Notes: generated by a model not told the origin, from the letters alone. Shown: positions 48,591 to 59,206, counted from the stretch's first letter. The stretch is 64,000 nucleotides of DNA from Argopecten irradians (GCF_041381155.1 NC_091134.1:38151338-38215337), one strand, 5' to 3'. A program made the numbers and translations.

Positions 48591-49683
48591 TAATAAACAG
48601 TTTATCAACCAATCTTTCAGTGAGCAAATTTCAAAGAAAATTAAATGATGGTAAATTTTTACGCATAACTGTATCAAACCACCTTAAAGGCTGTTTTTGC
48701 CAAACTTTTTATCAATTTATGAAAAAAGAGGCAGGAATTTGACATTGTTGACTATTTAAATGTGATTTAATTTTCATATTGTCACAATCCCAACTTTGAA
48801 AAGGTGGCCATGGTAGAACGAATATACATACCCGGCCTACTATACCTTTCGGCCGGGTACAAATTGGTCCCTATATATGTGTCGTAGTGGAGCACTGCCT
48901 CAGAAATTTTTGTAGGTTTCCAATTATTGTATACGTATACATGCATTTACATATTATTTTGTCCAAAACAAACATAACTACCATTCTTAATATATACCGT
49001 ACCGCTCACACGACGTCAAATTCATAATTTCTGGACTTGCCGTATCAATTCCCTTCAGAAAGACCTTTATATGTATTATGTAAAAAAAAATGCCTCGATG
49101 AGAATTTGATAATAAATGTGGTTCAGTTTTATTGCCTAGTAGGTTAGCGCTATCGAACAAGTACGATAAAATACAAACAGACGTTTAATAATGGTTTGCA
49201 TAATCATTACTTTGCTCCATTAGCAGTAATAGGCACCAATTGTAGCTCTAAAGACGATACCATTTTCTGTCTAAAAGTCTTTTGAGCTACAATATTGCAG
49301 CTATGGCCATGGGTAACCATCAGCATCGAGTAAATCGCCTTTCAGAAGTTAGAGGTTACCGTTAGACACGACGTAATGTTTCAAAAGTGTCTGGTGCTAT
49401 AACAGTTACAACATTGTTGGAGAGTTATACGACATAAATTAGAAAGTTATCAAGTCGATAGTAAACAACACATCCATTAAATTGTTAATTAAGATAAGAT
49501 GATGATTTTAAGGCTAACTAGGAAAATTCCATACGAAAACAAATATGATTTTACTTTTACCGGTAATATTGACTATTATTGAATCGTTATTCGTATTTGG
49601 CGCCATTTGAGAAATCCCATATCAATACAAAAATACTAATTTTTTCGTGCAATTAAACTATCATATTAAAATTTTAGATTTAC

Positions 49684-49832
49684 CTATTAGTCTTGACACC
49701 ATGGGCATTGTTCATAACCTGAAGAGTCAGAATGACATTAACTAAATCGACGCAAAACAGAAAATTTATGTCACCGGCTTTCGGTCTCGCAATATTTTGG
49801 TGCGAAGAACCGCCATCTTTGTTTTCAGTCAT
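49684..49832 (-). CDS. MEAF6: Candidate first coding exon of MEAF6
   Basis: An open frame from ATG 49832 (MTENKDGGSSHQNIARPKAG...) contains an internal ATG at 49716 giving MNNAHGVKTN and then donor AATAG|gtaaat. A short N-terminus starting MNN/MAMHN-like before the coiled coil is usual for MEAF6, so the internal ATG may be the true start. The exon leaves in phase 2, so a further small exon must precede 44102. Position, strand and CpG-containing surroundings support it; similarity is weak. Confidence 0.4.
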
Positions 49833-50015
49833 CGGTGCATATGAAAAGAATTTTCTACATTCTCCGCACAATATCGAAATTTACACCACTATATTGACTT
49901 AATCAACAAAAAGTGACATTATGTATATCTCCGTACCGCTATTTCTGTTCTTCTTCGGACCAATTCGTTCAGTTCTTCCCTCGAATTGATCGACTGTGCA
50001 GCTTTACTGCTCGAC
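49833..50015. promoter_or_regulatory. Putative bidirectional promoter
   Basis: Two divergent starts lie 183 bp apart: minus-strand ATG 49832 and plus-strand ATG 50016. The interval has more CpG than its surroundings ('ttcttcggaccaattcgttc', 'ccctcgaattgatcgac'), no TATA box in either direction and an inverted CCAAT (attgg in minus orientation is absent; plus 'accaatt' at 49960-49966). A compact housekeeping-type divergent promoter is the simplest reading. Confidence 0.45.
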
Positions 50016-50941
50016 ATGGCGAAAAATCGACGAGAACACAACGCCGGTTTTGATTGGCTAAAAGTTTACGGGATAGGAGACAGTGATGCAAGAACCATAA
50101 CTCGTACAAAGCTACAGGTACTGAACAGTCAGTATCATATAAAGTGTATAAGATTGTACGTTTTTTGTTTATAAAATCTACAAACTCTAATGAATGTCCT
50201 TTATCAAATTATCGATCATTACTTTTTATTTCGTGTACAGTAACTATTTAGGGGAGACCGGGACTAGTCCGGCCCCCTTTTTTTTATAGAAGTTTTATTT
50301 TATAAATGATTTATGCAGATAGATTACGTATATTTCTTAAAATATATCTTTAAGTAAGGTATACATGGACTGTACTACCATCGGCATTCCCTATATAATT
50401 TCTTAATCCTAGTAAGAGTTATTTCTCCTTTAAGCGACCTACTAATTATTATAATTACTTTTACACTTGTAACAAATAAATTAAAGAAGACCATCGCCTT
50501 TGAAGATGATAAAACCTTTCTAGGTCATCCAACGAAAAGCGGAAAAACTGAATTTTCAAAAAAATATACTCAAATGATGCAACTCGAAAGTTTGCTTTTA
50601 ATATGAATGCCGTAAACTAAAGAATTCACAAGTGTTGAGCAAATTATAATATTGTAACGTTTAATCAATGAAATACTGTATAAATCTGTATAGGACCTTT
50701 TGAAATGTTTTTTCTCAAACACAAATTTAAATCTATTGACTGATAAACATGCTGAATATTTTCTGTTACATGATATCGAATAGAAATACAGTATTATTTA
50801 TTTCTGTATGAATTGGATAAATCTAATAAAATGTATTGTCATCAACAGATTAAACAGGTCCCTGCAGCCAGGAAAAGGCGAAAACGTTTGCAAATTTTTC
50901 CCCCGGAAAAGAATAAAAACGCAAATGCCCTATGTATTTAG
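50016..50941 (+). CDS. Two-exon gene for a 64-residue basic protein (unrecognised)
   Basis: Exon 1 (50016-50117) starts at ATG in context CGACATGGCG and encodes MAKNRREHNAGFDWLKVYGI, then GDSDARTITRTKLQ, to donor CAG|gtactg. Exon 2 (50849-50941) starts after atcaacag|ATT in the same phase and encodes IKQVPAARKRRKRLQIFPPE, then KNKNANALCI and TAG. The spliced product is 64 residues, very basic, with a nuclear-localisation-like RKRRKR. I know no family for it. It is divergent from MEAF6. Reading past the donor gives a 62-codon unspliced ORF instead, so the splicing is inferred from phase and splice sites only; it could also be the 5' end of a longer gene. Confidence 0.45.
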
Positions 50942-50984
50942 TCTATGACTTCATAAACCCAACAGATAACAAGAATTCAAGCTA

Positions 50985-51515
50985 CTTTTGGAAGCAGCTC
51001 GCCGTCCAACTTCAACTTTCAGCCAGGTTCTTTAGGAGCAGCTCGCCGTTCAGCTTCAACTTCTAGTCAGGTTCTTTAGGAGCAGATCGCCGTCCGACGT
51101 CAACTTCCAGCCAGGTTCTTTAGGAGCAGATCGCCGTCCGACGTCAACTTCCAGTCAGGTTCTTTAGGAGCAGATTGCCGTCCGACGTCAACTTCCAGCC
51201 AGGTTCTTTAGGAGCTGCTCGTTGTCCAGGTTCACTTTCCATCCATGTAGGATAAGGAGCAGCTCACGATCCAGCTTCAATTTCTAATCAGATTCCTTTG
51301 GGAGCATTTTGCCGTCCACCTTCAACTTCCAACCAGGTTTATCTAGGAGCAGCTCGCCGTCCAGCTTCAACTTCCAATCAGATTCCTTTGGGAGCATTTT
51401 GCCGTCAACCTTCAACTTCCAGCTAGGTTCCTATGGATTCAGTTCGCCGTCCAGCTTCAACATTCAGTTAAATTCTTATATGCAAGCAGCTCACCGTCAA
51501 ACTTCAGCGCTGTGA
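50985..51515 (+). repeat. 44/45-bp minisatellite, about 12 units
   Basis: The unit is 'gttctttaggagcagatcgc' then 'cgtccgacgtcaacttccag'. The first seven or so units are 44 bp apart (for example 51071 and 51115). The last four are 45-46 bp long, and there a frame stays open for 68 codons repeating P-S-S/T-F-N-F-Q. It lies just past the stop of the small plus-strand gene. Confidence 0.85.
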
Positions 51516-52051
51516 GACTTATACATTACCAGCTTCGGTCTCTCAACAACCAGTAGCCTCTTTGTACCTTAACAGATCAATATGGTGAGCAGCAGTTTAT
51601 TAGTCGGCTCACCACACCAGCAAGTAATTTGAAGATTCATAAATAATAATATTTTCTTGTAGGCTAAAACTGTATTTGGGGACATTGTTTTTAGATAAAC
51701 CAGAATTGTCAGAAACACACATGCTCAGAACAAGTTGTGCGAGCGTGCAATATTGATTCATGCTTTATTAAGTATATATAACGGATGTAGATCACCCGAC
51801 ACAAATTGGCATTGGAATGAAGAAATGTTATTGATTTTTAAATCAAATGATTTTTATTAACAAAGTTAAGTATACAATAATCTTTGAGCACAATATCGGC
51901 ACGGTTGATAACCCGCGGTTAAGTTGATAACCCGAACTGCCTATTTATATGACAAACTATTTCGGTAGAAATAGGTGTCGATGATACTAGATCTGTATAA
52001 CTTACATGTAAATGATTTTCATCAATTTTCTAATATATGAAAATTATTTTA
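51516..52051. other. Intergenic DNA between convergent genes
   Basis: AT-rich, no gene or repeat recognised, apart from the repeated phrase 'gttgataacccg' at 51903 and 51923. Confidence 0.5.
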
Positions 52052-52120
52052 ATACAGCTGTTTGTGTTGCTGCTTAAGCTGATGACAACGACGGTTGAGC
52101 AGCAACACAAACAGCTGTAT
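52052..52120. other. Perfect 23-bp hairpin
   Basis: The arms 52052-52074 (starts atacagctgtttgtg) and 52098-52120 are exact inverse copies, with a 23-nt loop (52075-52097). The hairpin starts 152 bp past the stop of the large minus-strand gene, so it may lie in its 3' UTR. Size and perfection would suit a small-RNA precursor or a young foldback insertion; no target duplication is obvious. Confidence 0.8.
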
Positions 52121-52271
52121 ATAAGTACATGTAATATGTTATCGAGAATTAACGATAAAAATAAGTTGGCTAGACATGATGACCAGTAACAGTTATCTGA
52201 ATATCTGTAAGAGAAAATTATTTGTCATTTAACTATAATAATAATTCTATCACATGATATGTGTATTTTAT

Positions 52272-54476
52272 TCAGTGAATATTAATCAAATTAGTATATA
52301 TGTCCCTCCGCAGATGAGGGTGGCGTCTGCGGTCCAACCATGCCCGGAATCGTCCTCGGTATTGACGTATTCGCTGTCCTAAGGGATTGTCATACATATG
52401 AGAGAGCACATAAAGTCCATGCCATTGGTAATGGAGAATCCCCCTTTGGCGCCTTGATTGTCGAAGGCGCCTGACTTCATCCACGGAATTAGTTGTATCG
52501 CCTACGTCATCAGGCCGACGCGAGGGCTTCTCTCGTAATCTGACGGGCCGTTCATCAATATTTGTGTCATCTTCCTTGTTTTTCCGAATCTGTGCAGATG
52601 ACTCACACTGCGCCTCTGTCGAATCTTTCGACACCATCGTTTCCAGAGTTGTGACGTAAGCGTCGCCGAGAGATTCGTTTTGAGTGTGACGTAATACCTG
52701 TTCTGATGTACGATAGTTACAGGTCTTTGAAGAAGACTGCACACTATCTTGACAACAATCGGTATTAGGGCCTATACATGTTTCGCCATTGCTTTTCACG
52801 ATTTTATTTGAATCGAGATTTCCAAGATGCACATGATCAACAGGCGATGTTCCATTATGAGTATGCAAAGACAAATATGACTTCTTACAATACCCGGCAT
52901 CTTTATAACACAGAGGGGGACTCTTTGTTGTGTTACTGCCTCCATCTCCCAAGGAAGAGGAAGAACCTGACTCAAGTGTAACACTTGAGTGACCAGAACA
53001 CACCACGAGATGATTAGTGAAACTTCCAGATCTCTGTGTAGCACGGATTTCACTGGAAAACATATCAGACACATTGACCATTACATAGCCCTCGTCACCA
53101 AGGAGACATCCATCCGAGCTTGACGCGTCATAATTGCGATCTTCCTCTTCAGTTCTGTGAAAATCATTGCTCTCGCTCGACTCTCCTTCTGTGTCGTTAT
53201 TTTCATTTACAACGTTCTTCTCTTCCTCGTTAACATCATCTTCAAAATCACTCTCTCTCTGATCATTAGTTGATGAATAAGACTGGCAGAAATCTGTACA
53301 ATCTATATAGCTATTAACGTCCTCAATTTCTCCACTTTCTGATTGTTTCGTATCAGTATCGCCGTATGTCCAAACAGTAGTGTCATTTGGTTGTTTCTTG
53401 ACGCTACCGCATTTCAGCTGCTTCTCGCTCAAATATGAAAGTGTGTTTGTTTCATTGGATGCACTTGCGGTCTCACAACTGTATTTCAACGAGGAAGATA
53501 ATTCATGGTATGACACATTACTTAGTGTCGCATGATCTTGTGACTTCGCGAGAACATTCTTCGATTCTCCACAGAAGTTGCCACAGCCACCAGAATCATC
53601 TATATCTGATTCTGCAACATCATTGGTTTCCTTTCGTTGAGAGGTGCTCCTCCTTCTTTTCTTGTAACGTACTTTAGATTTTCTTCTCGGTTCTTCGTTG
53701 TCATTTGAGCTTAAATCGGCATCATTTTCAGAAGAGGCATACTTCGTATTGAGGCCATATTTCGGTTGTTGAATTCCACGTTCCGACGACAATGTGTCCC
53801 GGGAACTGATTGTTACAATCGTGTTGGAGTCATCCACCACACAATTGGCAATGTCCTTTAAATCTGAAATGTTATCTTTACAAACTGCCTTATTCACACA
53901 GTAAGACTGCTGTTTTTGGTTTGAATATGGTGTTATGTTTTTCACATTGCTTTGTCCTGCACCTGCTGTGGAATAAAAGGTTGAAGCAGGTTTTTCAACG
54001 TGTTGTTGATCATCAGATACTTCGTTGAAAGTGTCGCTTTTTTCTGCTGGCTTTTGAGTTTTCTGTATTTCTGGAAGTTTATTTTTATCGCAACCACGAC
54101 TTCTATTTCTATAAATAAAAGACGTTTCTTCCAATGTTTTTCTTATGACTGGCGAAGGAACAGAGCGCTGCTGCATTTCGTATGATTTTACATCAGCTTC
54201 TTTCCTGGACGTTTGGCGTCTAGTTAGAACATCTTTAACCTCCTCTACTGAATCATCCGTTGGACTAGAAACATCCGACTCCTCTTTACTATTGGAAACA
54301 TTGAATGCATTTCGGCGTTTGATTTTCTTCTTTTTCTCGACGTGTTTTTCTTTTGTAGAATATTTCTTTTCGTATCTTGCAATTATTTCGTTTTTCCATG
54401 GTGATTTATCGAACACTGAAGTAGACTTTTTATCTGAACTTTCTGGTCCAGAAGGTGACACCTCAGGTCGACGATT
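52272..54476 (-). CDS. Large gene, last coding exon
   Basis: Acceptor taattgtag|AAT, phase 0; 734 codons plus stop. Reads NRRPEVSPSGPESSDKKSTS and on through acidic, serine-rich low-complexity sequence to an Arg-rich end. Its antisense strand is open in several places, which is a codon-bias shadow. Confidence 0.85.
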   Translation of the reverse strand, partial: NRRPEVSPSGPESSDKKSTSVFDKSPWKNEIIARYEKKYSTKEKHVEKKKKIKRRNAFNVSNSKEESDVSSPTDDSVEEVKDVLTRRQTSRKEADVKSYEMQQRSVPSPVIRKTLEETSFIYRNRSRGCDKNKLPEIQKTQKPAEKSDTFNEVSDDQQHVEKPASTFYSTAGAGQSNVKNITPYSNQKQQSYCVNKAVCKDNISDLKDIANCVVDDSNTIVTISSRDTLSSERGIQQPKYGLNTKYASSENDADLSSNDNEEPRRKSKVRYKKRRRSTSQRKETNDVAESDIDDSGGCGNFCGESKNVLAKSQDHATLSNVSYHELSSSLKYSCETASASNETNTLSYLSEKQLKCGSVKKQPNDTTVWTYGDTDTKQSESGEIEDVNSYIDCTDFCQSYSSTNDQRESDFEDDVNEEEKNVVNENNDTEGESSESNDFHRTEEEDRNYDASSSDGCLLGDEGYVMVNVSDMFSSEIRATQRSGSFTNHLVVCSGHSSVTLESGSSSSLGDGGSNTTKSPPLCYKDAGYCKKSYLSLHTHNGTSPVDHVHLGNLDSNKIVKSNGETCIGPNTDCCQDSVQSSSKTCNYRTSEQVLRHTQNESLGDAYVTTLETMVSKDSTEAQCESSAQIRKNKEDDTNIDERPVRLREKPSRRPDDVGDTTNSVDEVRRLRQSRRQRGILHYQWHGLYVLSHMYDNPLGQRIRQYRGRFRAWLDRRRHPHLRRDIYTNLINIH

Positions 54477-57400
54477 CTACAATTAATAACAAAAGTTGAC
54501 GATAATTATTATAACGCTTAAATAATTTTACATGACTGTTCTAAAGTTAATACAAATATCACAATCTATCCGAATCAAAGTCGATATTTTCCCAAAAGTT
54601 GTACTAGAAAGAAGTACAGTTTAAACGAAATGAAGTTTAGAAATAGGCTTATACCTGTTTTACCTGGAGATACAATGGTTAATTTCATGATATGCCAAGT
54701 GGAGCAGAATAAAACATTCTTTGATCGCCATCGAGGATCATAAAGGATGTATAATTAAAAGACAATCATTTTTAATCGAGAGTAACAGCATTGCCGTAAC
54801 AATAACTCAAACATGAAAGGACAAACATACTTTAAATGGCCACTCATGGTCAGCGGTTGGTTTCCACTTCCAAGGTTCTTTCTCGTCGATGTCCTGCAGA
54901 CATTCCGTTGCACAGCGAACAAAGAATCTTCGAGCCACAGGACCATTGCCTCCACCAAAATGTGTCAAAAATGAAGGCATTTGTTCCAAACGTTTAGACA
55001 TATCACCCTCTGGCATTCTACCGATATATTTTTTGATTGACGCCTGCCATGAACGTATCGTTTTTTCAACCGGACGGCGTCTCGTTGGGTGAAAGTTATA
55101 TTCGTATGGATCATAAACCCATGTGTCCGGGGAATAGCTACATCTACTTGCGTACCGATGGTGTGTATGCATATAAAGGGCGGATTGGTTAACGTTCATC
55201 ATGACAAGATCCTGGTTCAAAAAATCTGCATCTGGTACGCCAATTTCTTCTTTCAAGGATGCGTCCTGCATATCAGGCATGCCTCCATTTCGGTTATTCA
55301 AGTATTTACATCGACAACCGCTGTGCGCACATTGATGAGCAGATTGGTTGAAGTTAGCCATTTCATCAACCACGCATTCATCGTGGTAGCAATTTGGACA
55401 GGGTACGTAGGGCGTCAATTGTTTCCCCAAGTCTTCTGCAGATGTACACGCCATGTCGAAGTCGCATCCTGGTGATGACAATGAACGCACCCGTTCGATA
55501 GGTTCTATGCCGTCGACAGTGTCTAGATACCATGGTGACAGTTTGCACTGGTCGATCATATCTTTTTGAATGTGTCTTAGAGATAAAACAGCATTGCTCA
55601 AAATAAAATCAACATACTCATCGATGTTTCCATCTTCAACAAATTCGTGAAGTGCTTCAAGCATTTCACCACTGTCTTCTCCTACGCAAAACACTTCGTC
55701 TATTTCACTTTTGTGATTCGTATAATCGCATCCAACTTTAAGAGGATTGCATTTCCACATTGGGCACTTGTCGTCCAATTTGATAGAACTACTTTTAGAG
55801 CTTGGTATTCGATAGCTGGTTCTGCTTTCAGTCTTACAATCGTTCACAACCATATCGTCATCATGGCACCGTGACAATGTATCCATCCATGAACATCCAG
55901 GTATATCTGAATCTCTATTCTCGGATGGCTGCTCAGGGGAACATACAGATTCAATGCTTGAGCTCCTGGGGATATTGATAGAGTTTTCATCGCTGGCACT
56001 TGGTATCTGCCCCGGTCGTCTCGCTTCTTCCACAATAGTGGCAATATCTTCATCAGAACTGCCATCGACCTCGGGAGTTTGTGTTTGGGAGAAGGCGGCA
56101 AGTTGCAAGATGAATGGAACGTACCAATGAGGATCAAAGTCGACTAGCATTTGCCGGTACATGTACTCTGAGCCTGCCACAAGAGTTGAAACAGTCGCAT
56201 CCGTGTCATCATTTGATATGTTAGACGGGTCTGGAACTAATGCTGGTTCCTTCCCATGTCTTGACAGTTGAGATGGGCGGGGTCTTCTGGTGCAGCGGCT
56301 ACGATGGTTTGGTCTCCTTGATCTGAATGGCTCCTTGGAAAAGATAAAATATATCTCAACAAATCTGACTATCGAATGTGCGTTGGTCACTATATCTGAC
56401 ATTGATAATAAGATGAACACTTTTAAGTGATTTGAGTTTCTAACTTATCTGAAACCAACTGCCATCCACTAGTTATGGGATGGATGTTATTTGTGGGATT
56501 TTTTCCTCGTTACGTTGCCATGACAACATAATTATTAATTATACTATTTAAAAAAATTAGTATATTGAAATCAGTTGACTAAAAATACCAATAAAAGCCA
56601 TATGATATTTGCATAATAACGTTGGATTGTGATCTAAACGTATCCTTCGCTCAATTGATCGTGGTAGAAGGTTCACGTCTCTGATATTTTGTATAGTCGT
56701 TCACTTGTTTATTTCAATATAATAGACGCATATTTCCACACGTGTATTTATCATGATTACAAATGTGGGGGAAATCGTACCTGGAAGTAATGTTCCCTGC
56801 TGACTATGGCGTTATGCACTAAGGCAGCGGTGGCTCCAAGCTCCATCGTGGGAAAAGGCGTGGTAAGTGCTCTATTTACCAACAACTGGTGAGGACCAAA
56901 CATATCGGGGTCGAGATGGTCAAAGAATGTGTCTCCATGCCGAGTTATCATCTCTTCGAATGCATCTTCAATGACTCTATGAAACAGAGGAAATATGTTG
57001 AGGACAAAAGATAAAATGGATAATATTGTTGGCGTAAATAAAACATCTGAAGCAACATTACACGTTTGGTATTGTCTTTGGTTAATGCCATGAGAACCAA
57101 CAGCTAAAGTCTTATGAGGATAGCATTCCTAGACATGCCACGGGTTGTGATTGTATTACAGTGTATTCTGCGTTGGTGCTGGAAAAGGACACTATTGTGT
57201 CTGAATGCAACACTTTTTAGTGCGAACGCAATAGCATTGCGTGCGAAGGCAATACTATTGTATGTATTCTACGGTGGCTGGAAAAAGGCACTTTGTGTGT
57301 GAACGCAACACTTTTGCGTGTGAACGCAATAATTATCGCATGCGATTAATCTAACAGAAAACAAACATCAAGCGTATGTGTTGCATTCGAAATTCTACCT

Positions 57401-57967
57401 TAGCTTGCTCAGGTTGCTCTTCTTGTGCCTCCTTGAGAACAGTTCCAGAATCATAGGGATAGTCGGCTCGATCGCTGCTAGCCAATACGAACATGGTATA
57501 CCGTCCAGGATCGGCTCATTGATTTTATCGTAGTTGAATTTTGCCTTCATTTCAGCCGTGATTCCCTCACATATGACAGTATCCCATGTATACTTCTGAA
57601 ACGACCTATGGAATGACTGGCGCGTGTTTCTTAATTCGCCGTCTGTGAAGAGCCATGCTATATTGAGGACGGGGTTTTTGACTGATGAAACCAAGGCGAC
57701 TAGAAGGCCCTCAGTCTTCAACGCCTTGAAGAACTGTCTGTCTAAGTTCACATTTCGCAAGAAAAGTTCAGAAACTGCAATTTTGAACAGACGCCATCTT
57801 TCGATTCTCTTTGCCTTTCTAGACCCTTGTTGTCTTGGAGCACGTCTTACTTCCACGTATAAGCTTAGTAGCGGCTCTTGGACATCTGTACATGTAGAAT
57901 CTTCAACAAGTGGTTTGACCGACTTGTGACGGTTTCCACAGAAGCAGCCATTTATAAGGGACGGCAT
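52272..57967 (-). CDS. Large unrecognised protein, about 1,490 residues, four coding exons
   Basis: Coding exons 57399-57967, 56781-56976, 54831-56333 and 52272-54476 join in phase with GT/AG introns. Residues 1-255 look folded and helical (LLVALVSSVKNPVLNIAWLF; FFDHLDPDMFGPHQLLVNRA; FPTMELGATAALVHNAIVSR). The third exon (256-756) starts Arg-rich, passes through Ser/Asp-rich linkers, has a Cys/His cluster near 560-600 (CPNCYHDEC, HQCAHSGCRC) that could bind zinc, and ends in a conserved-looking block with WQASIKKYIGRMPEGDMSKR and KWKPTADHEWPFK. Residues 757-1400 are Ser/Asn/Asp/Glu-rich and probably disordered, with basic patches such as RYKKRRRSTSQRK. The tail is Arg-rich (RGRFRAWLDRRRHPHLRRD). 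I do not recognise the family. The start MPSLINGCFCG is the first ATG in frame after an in-frame TAA at 58025-58027. Confidence 0.8.
54831..56333 (-). CDS. Large gene, third coding exon
   Basis: 1,503 nt (501 codons), phase 0 both ends: atcttttccaag|GAG and TTTAAA|gtatgt. Contains the Cys/His cluster and the WPFK block at its end. Confidence 0.85.
56514..56527. promoter_or_regulatory. X-box-like palindrome in intron
   Basis: GTTGCC-AT-GACAAC, an RFX-type inverted motif, in the intron between the second and third coding exons of the large gene. No transcript start is visible nearby. Confidence 0.25.
56781..56976 (-). CDS. Large gene, second coding exon
   Basis: 196 nt between tttcatag|A and CAG|gtacga; encodes VIEDAFEEMITRHGDTFFDH and on to NAIVSREHYFQ. 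In phase with both neighbours. Confidence 0.85.
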
Positions 57968-58028
57968 CACATTCTTGCTTGACCCACCTGGGGATCTTTC
58001 TGATGATATAGTTTCATCGATCCATTAA
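57399..58028 (-). CDS. Large gene, first coding exon with 5' untranslated part
   Basis: The acceptor tattctacag|TTAATGG starts the exon at 58028; donor CTAAG|gtagaa ends it at 57399. The main frame is closed by TAA at the exon start, and ATG 57967 is the first in frame. The open frame between the two would read WIDETISSERSPGGSSKNV, which looks protein-like, so a missed upstream splice or a one-base error remains possible. Confidence 0.75.
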
Positions 58029-59065
58029 CTGTAGAATATAACATACATTGTTAGAACAGTAAGTACACATGCATGTATTTCATGTAGGAATCAGTAATGT
58101 TCAAACGTGAATTTTGTCTTATACATGTAGCTTGTATGTATCTACTGTTAATTTTGTCTATTCATGGCATTCAAAATTTATGCTTTTTTTTAAAACCTAA
58201 GCAACAATATATGGCAAGTTCCTTCTAACAAAAAATCCCCCTTAATCGACATTGAAATTAATATGTTGAGGATAAGTTATAGAATACCGATTTATCTCTA
58301 CACATTATTACTATAGATCTCCTTTCTTAAAGATGCTGCACCGCTGACAAATGGTATTTTTTCACTATCAAAAACAGCATCAGACGATTTAGTATTTTTC
58401 TTCAGTTACAAAAGTTACTTACTATACACCATTACCGCCGTTGAAAAGTTTGAGCTTTTAATTTTACTTCAAATTAAAAATATGGAAAATGATTAATTGC
58501 ATCCCGAAAAAAATCCGTGGCACTATATCCTATATGGAATGAAGTACTGATTGCGCATGACCCAAAGGCAAATAAATTATTTTATAGTATTTTTTGTGTT
58601 AATTAGACTTATGTATTCACGATTAAACACTAATTATTGTTCAAATGATGAATATCATTATTTCTTGCGTGAATCTTGACAACTCTGTTGCCCCGAGGCA
58701 TTGCATAATGTGTTCTGTGTTGGGGCTCAAATAGAACAGGTTCAAACATCAAAGGTTCTGACCAGCTGTAGAACAGGCTGGACACACGAACAGTAAGCGG
58801 GTCTAAAATTCAGAACATTGTACGTCTGCATGCACCCGCCCTAACATATTTTCCCGGGCAGTTCAGAACCTTTTGCACCAGTTCGAACTCCGATCTGTCA
58901 GTGCAAAATTCGGCTAGATGTAAGATTGAACATGATAATACTCTAACTATGTTAAATCAGGTAAATCAAATACAAGGAACTAAATAACTCGATAGTCGAC
59001 GGATTTGGCAGAGTTGATATAAATCCATTCATTGTGTACTTACCGCTTACTGCACTTCCCTCCAT
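57967..59065 (-). other. Upstream ORF that overlaps the main start (TGATG)
   Basis: A candidate 5' exon ends at 59044 with a strong donor (AAGCG|gtaagt). From ATG 59065 it splices in phase to 58028 and reads MEGSAVSVNGSMKLYHQKDP then QVGQARM and TGA (27 residues). The TGA (57969-57967) shares its A with the ATG of the 1,490-residue ORF. Such overlap is compatible with termination-reinitiation, but a one-base indel would instead fuse the two frames. Confidence 0.4.
58331..58660. mobile_element. MITE-B copy 2, right end missing
   Basis: Starts AGATGCTGCACCGCTGAC after TTAA (58327-58330) and follows the 32435 copy base by base with scattered changes up to 'caaatgatgaatat' near 58655. The right inverted repeat is absent. 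It lies in the first intron of the large gene. Confidence 0.8.
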
Positions 59066-59098
59066 CGCTCAAAAGTTTATGTGATTACATGGCAACAC

Positions 59099-59206
59099 GA
59101 CGTCATAATAAATAATGGAATTTACGTCACAATGAAAAAAATATTTCGGACGTCATCAATTGATGCGCAATACAAGTCAAGCGCTTCTTCATCCCAACGT
59201 TGACGT
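59099..59206. promoter_or_regulatory. Cluster of CRE-type sites, putative promoter of the large gene
   Basis: Four TGACGT-type half-sites lie within 108 bp: GACGTCAT (59099-59106), TTACGTCAC (59122-59130), GACGTCAT (59149-59156) and TGACGTTT (59201-59208). They lie 35-140 bp upstream of the candidate first exon (ATG 59065, minus strand). CREB/ATF control is inferred from motif and position only. Confidence 0.45.

Larger units (their letters stand above)
44103..49683. other. Probable long first intron of MEAF6
   Basis: Gene-free on both strands as far as I can see. It holds a foldback element (45737), a hAT-like MITE (46107), a TA-flanked MITE (48019) and a small direct duplication of 'cagtttaggtatttaatt' near 44731-44768. 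The missing ELAELVKRK exon should be here. Confidence 0.5.

Noticed and set aside
52052-52120. Histone-type 3' stem-loop
   Set aside because: The stem is far longer than the 6-bp histone stem, and the upstream protein is not a histone.
52778-55874. Plus-strand ORFs of 60-128 codons opposite the large gene
   Set aside because: Shadows of the minus-strand coding exons; no independent signals.
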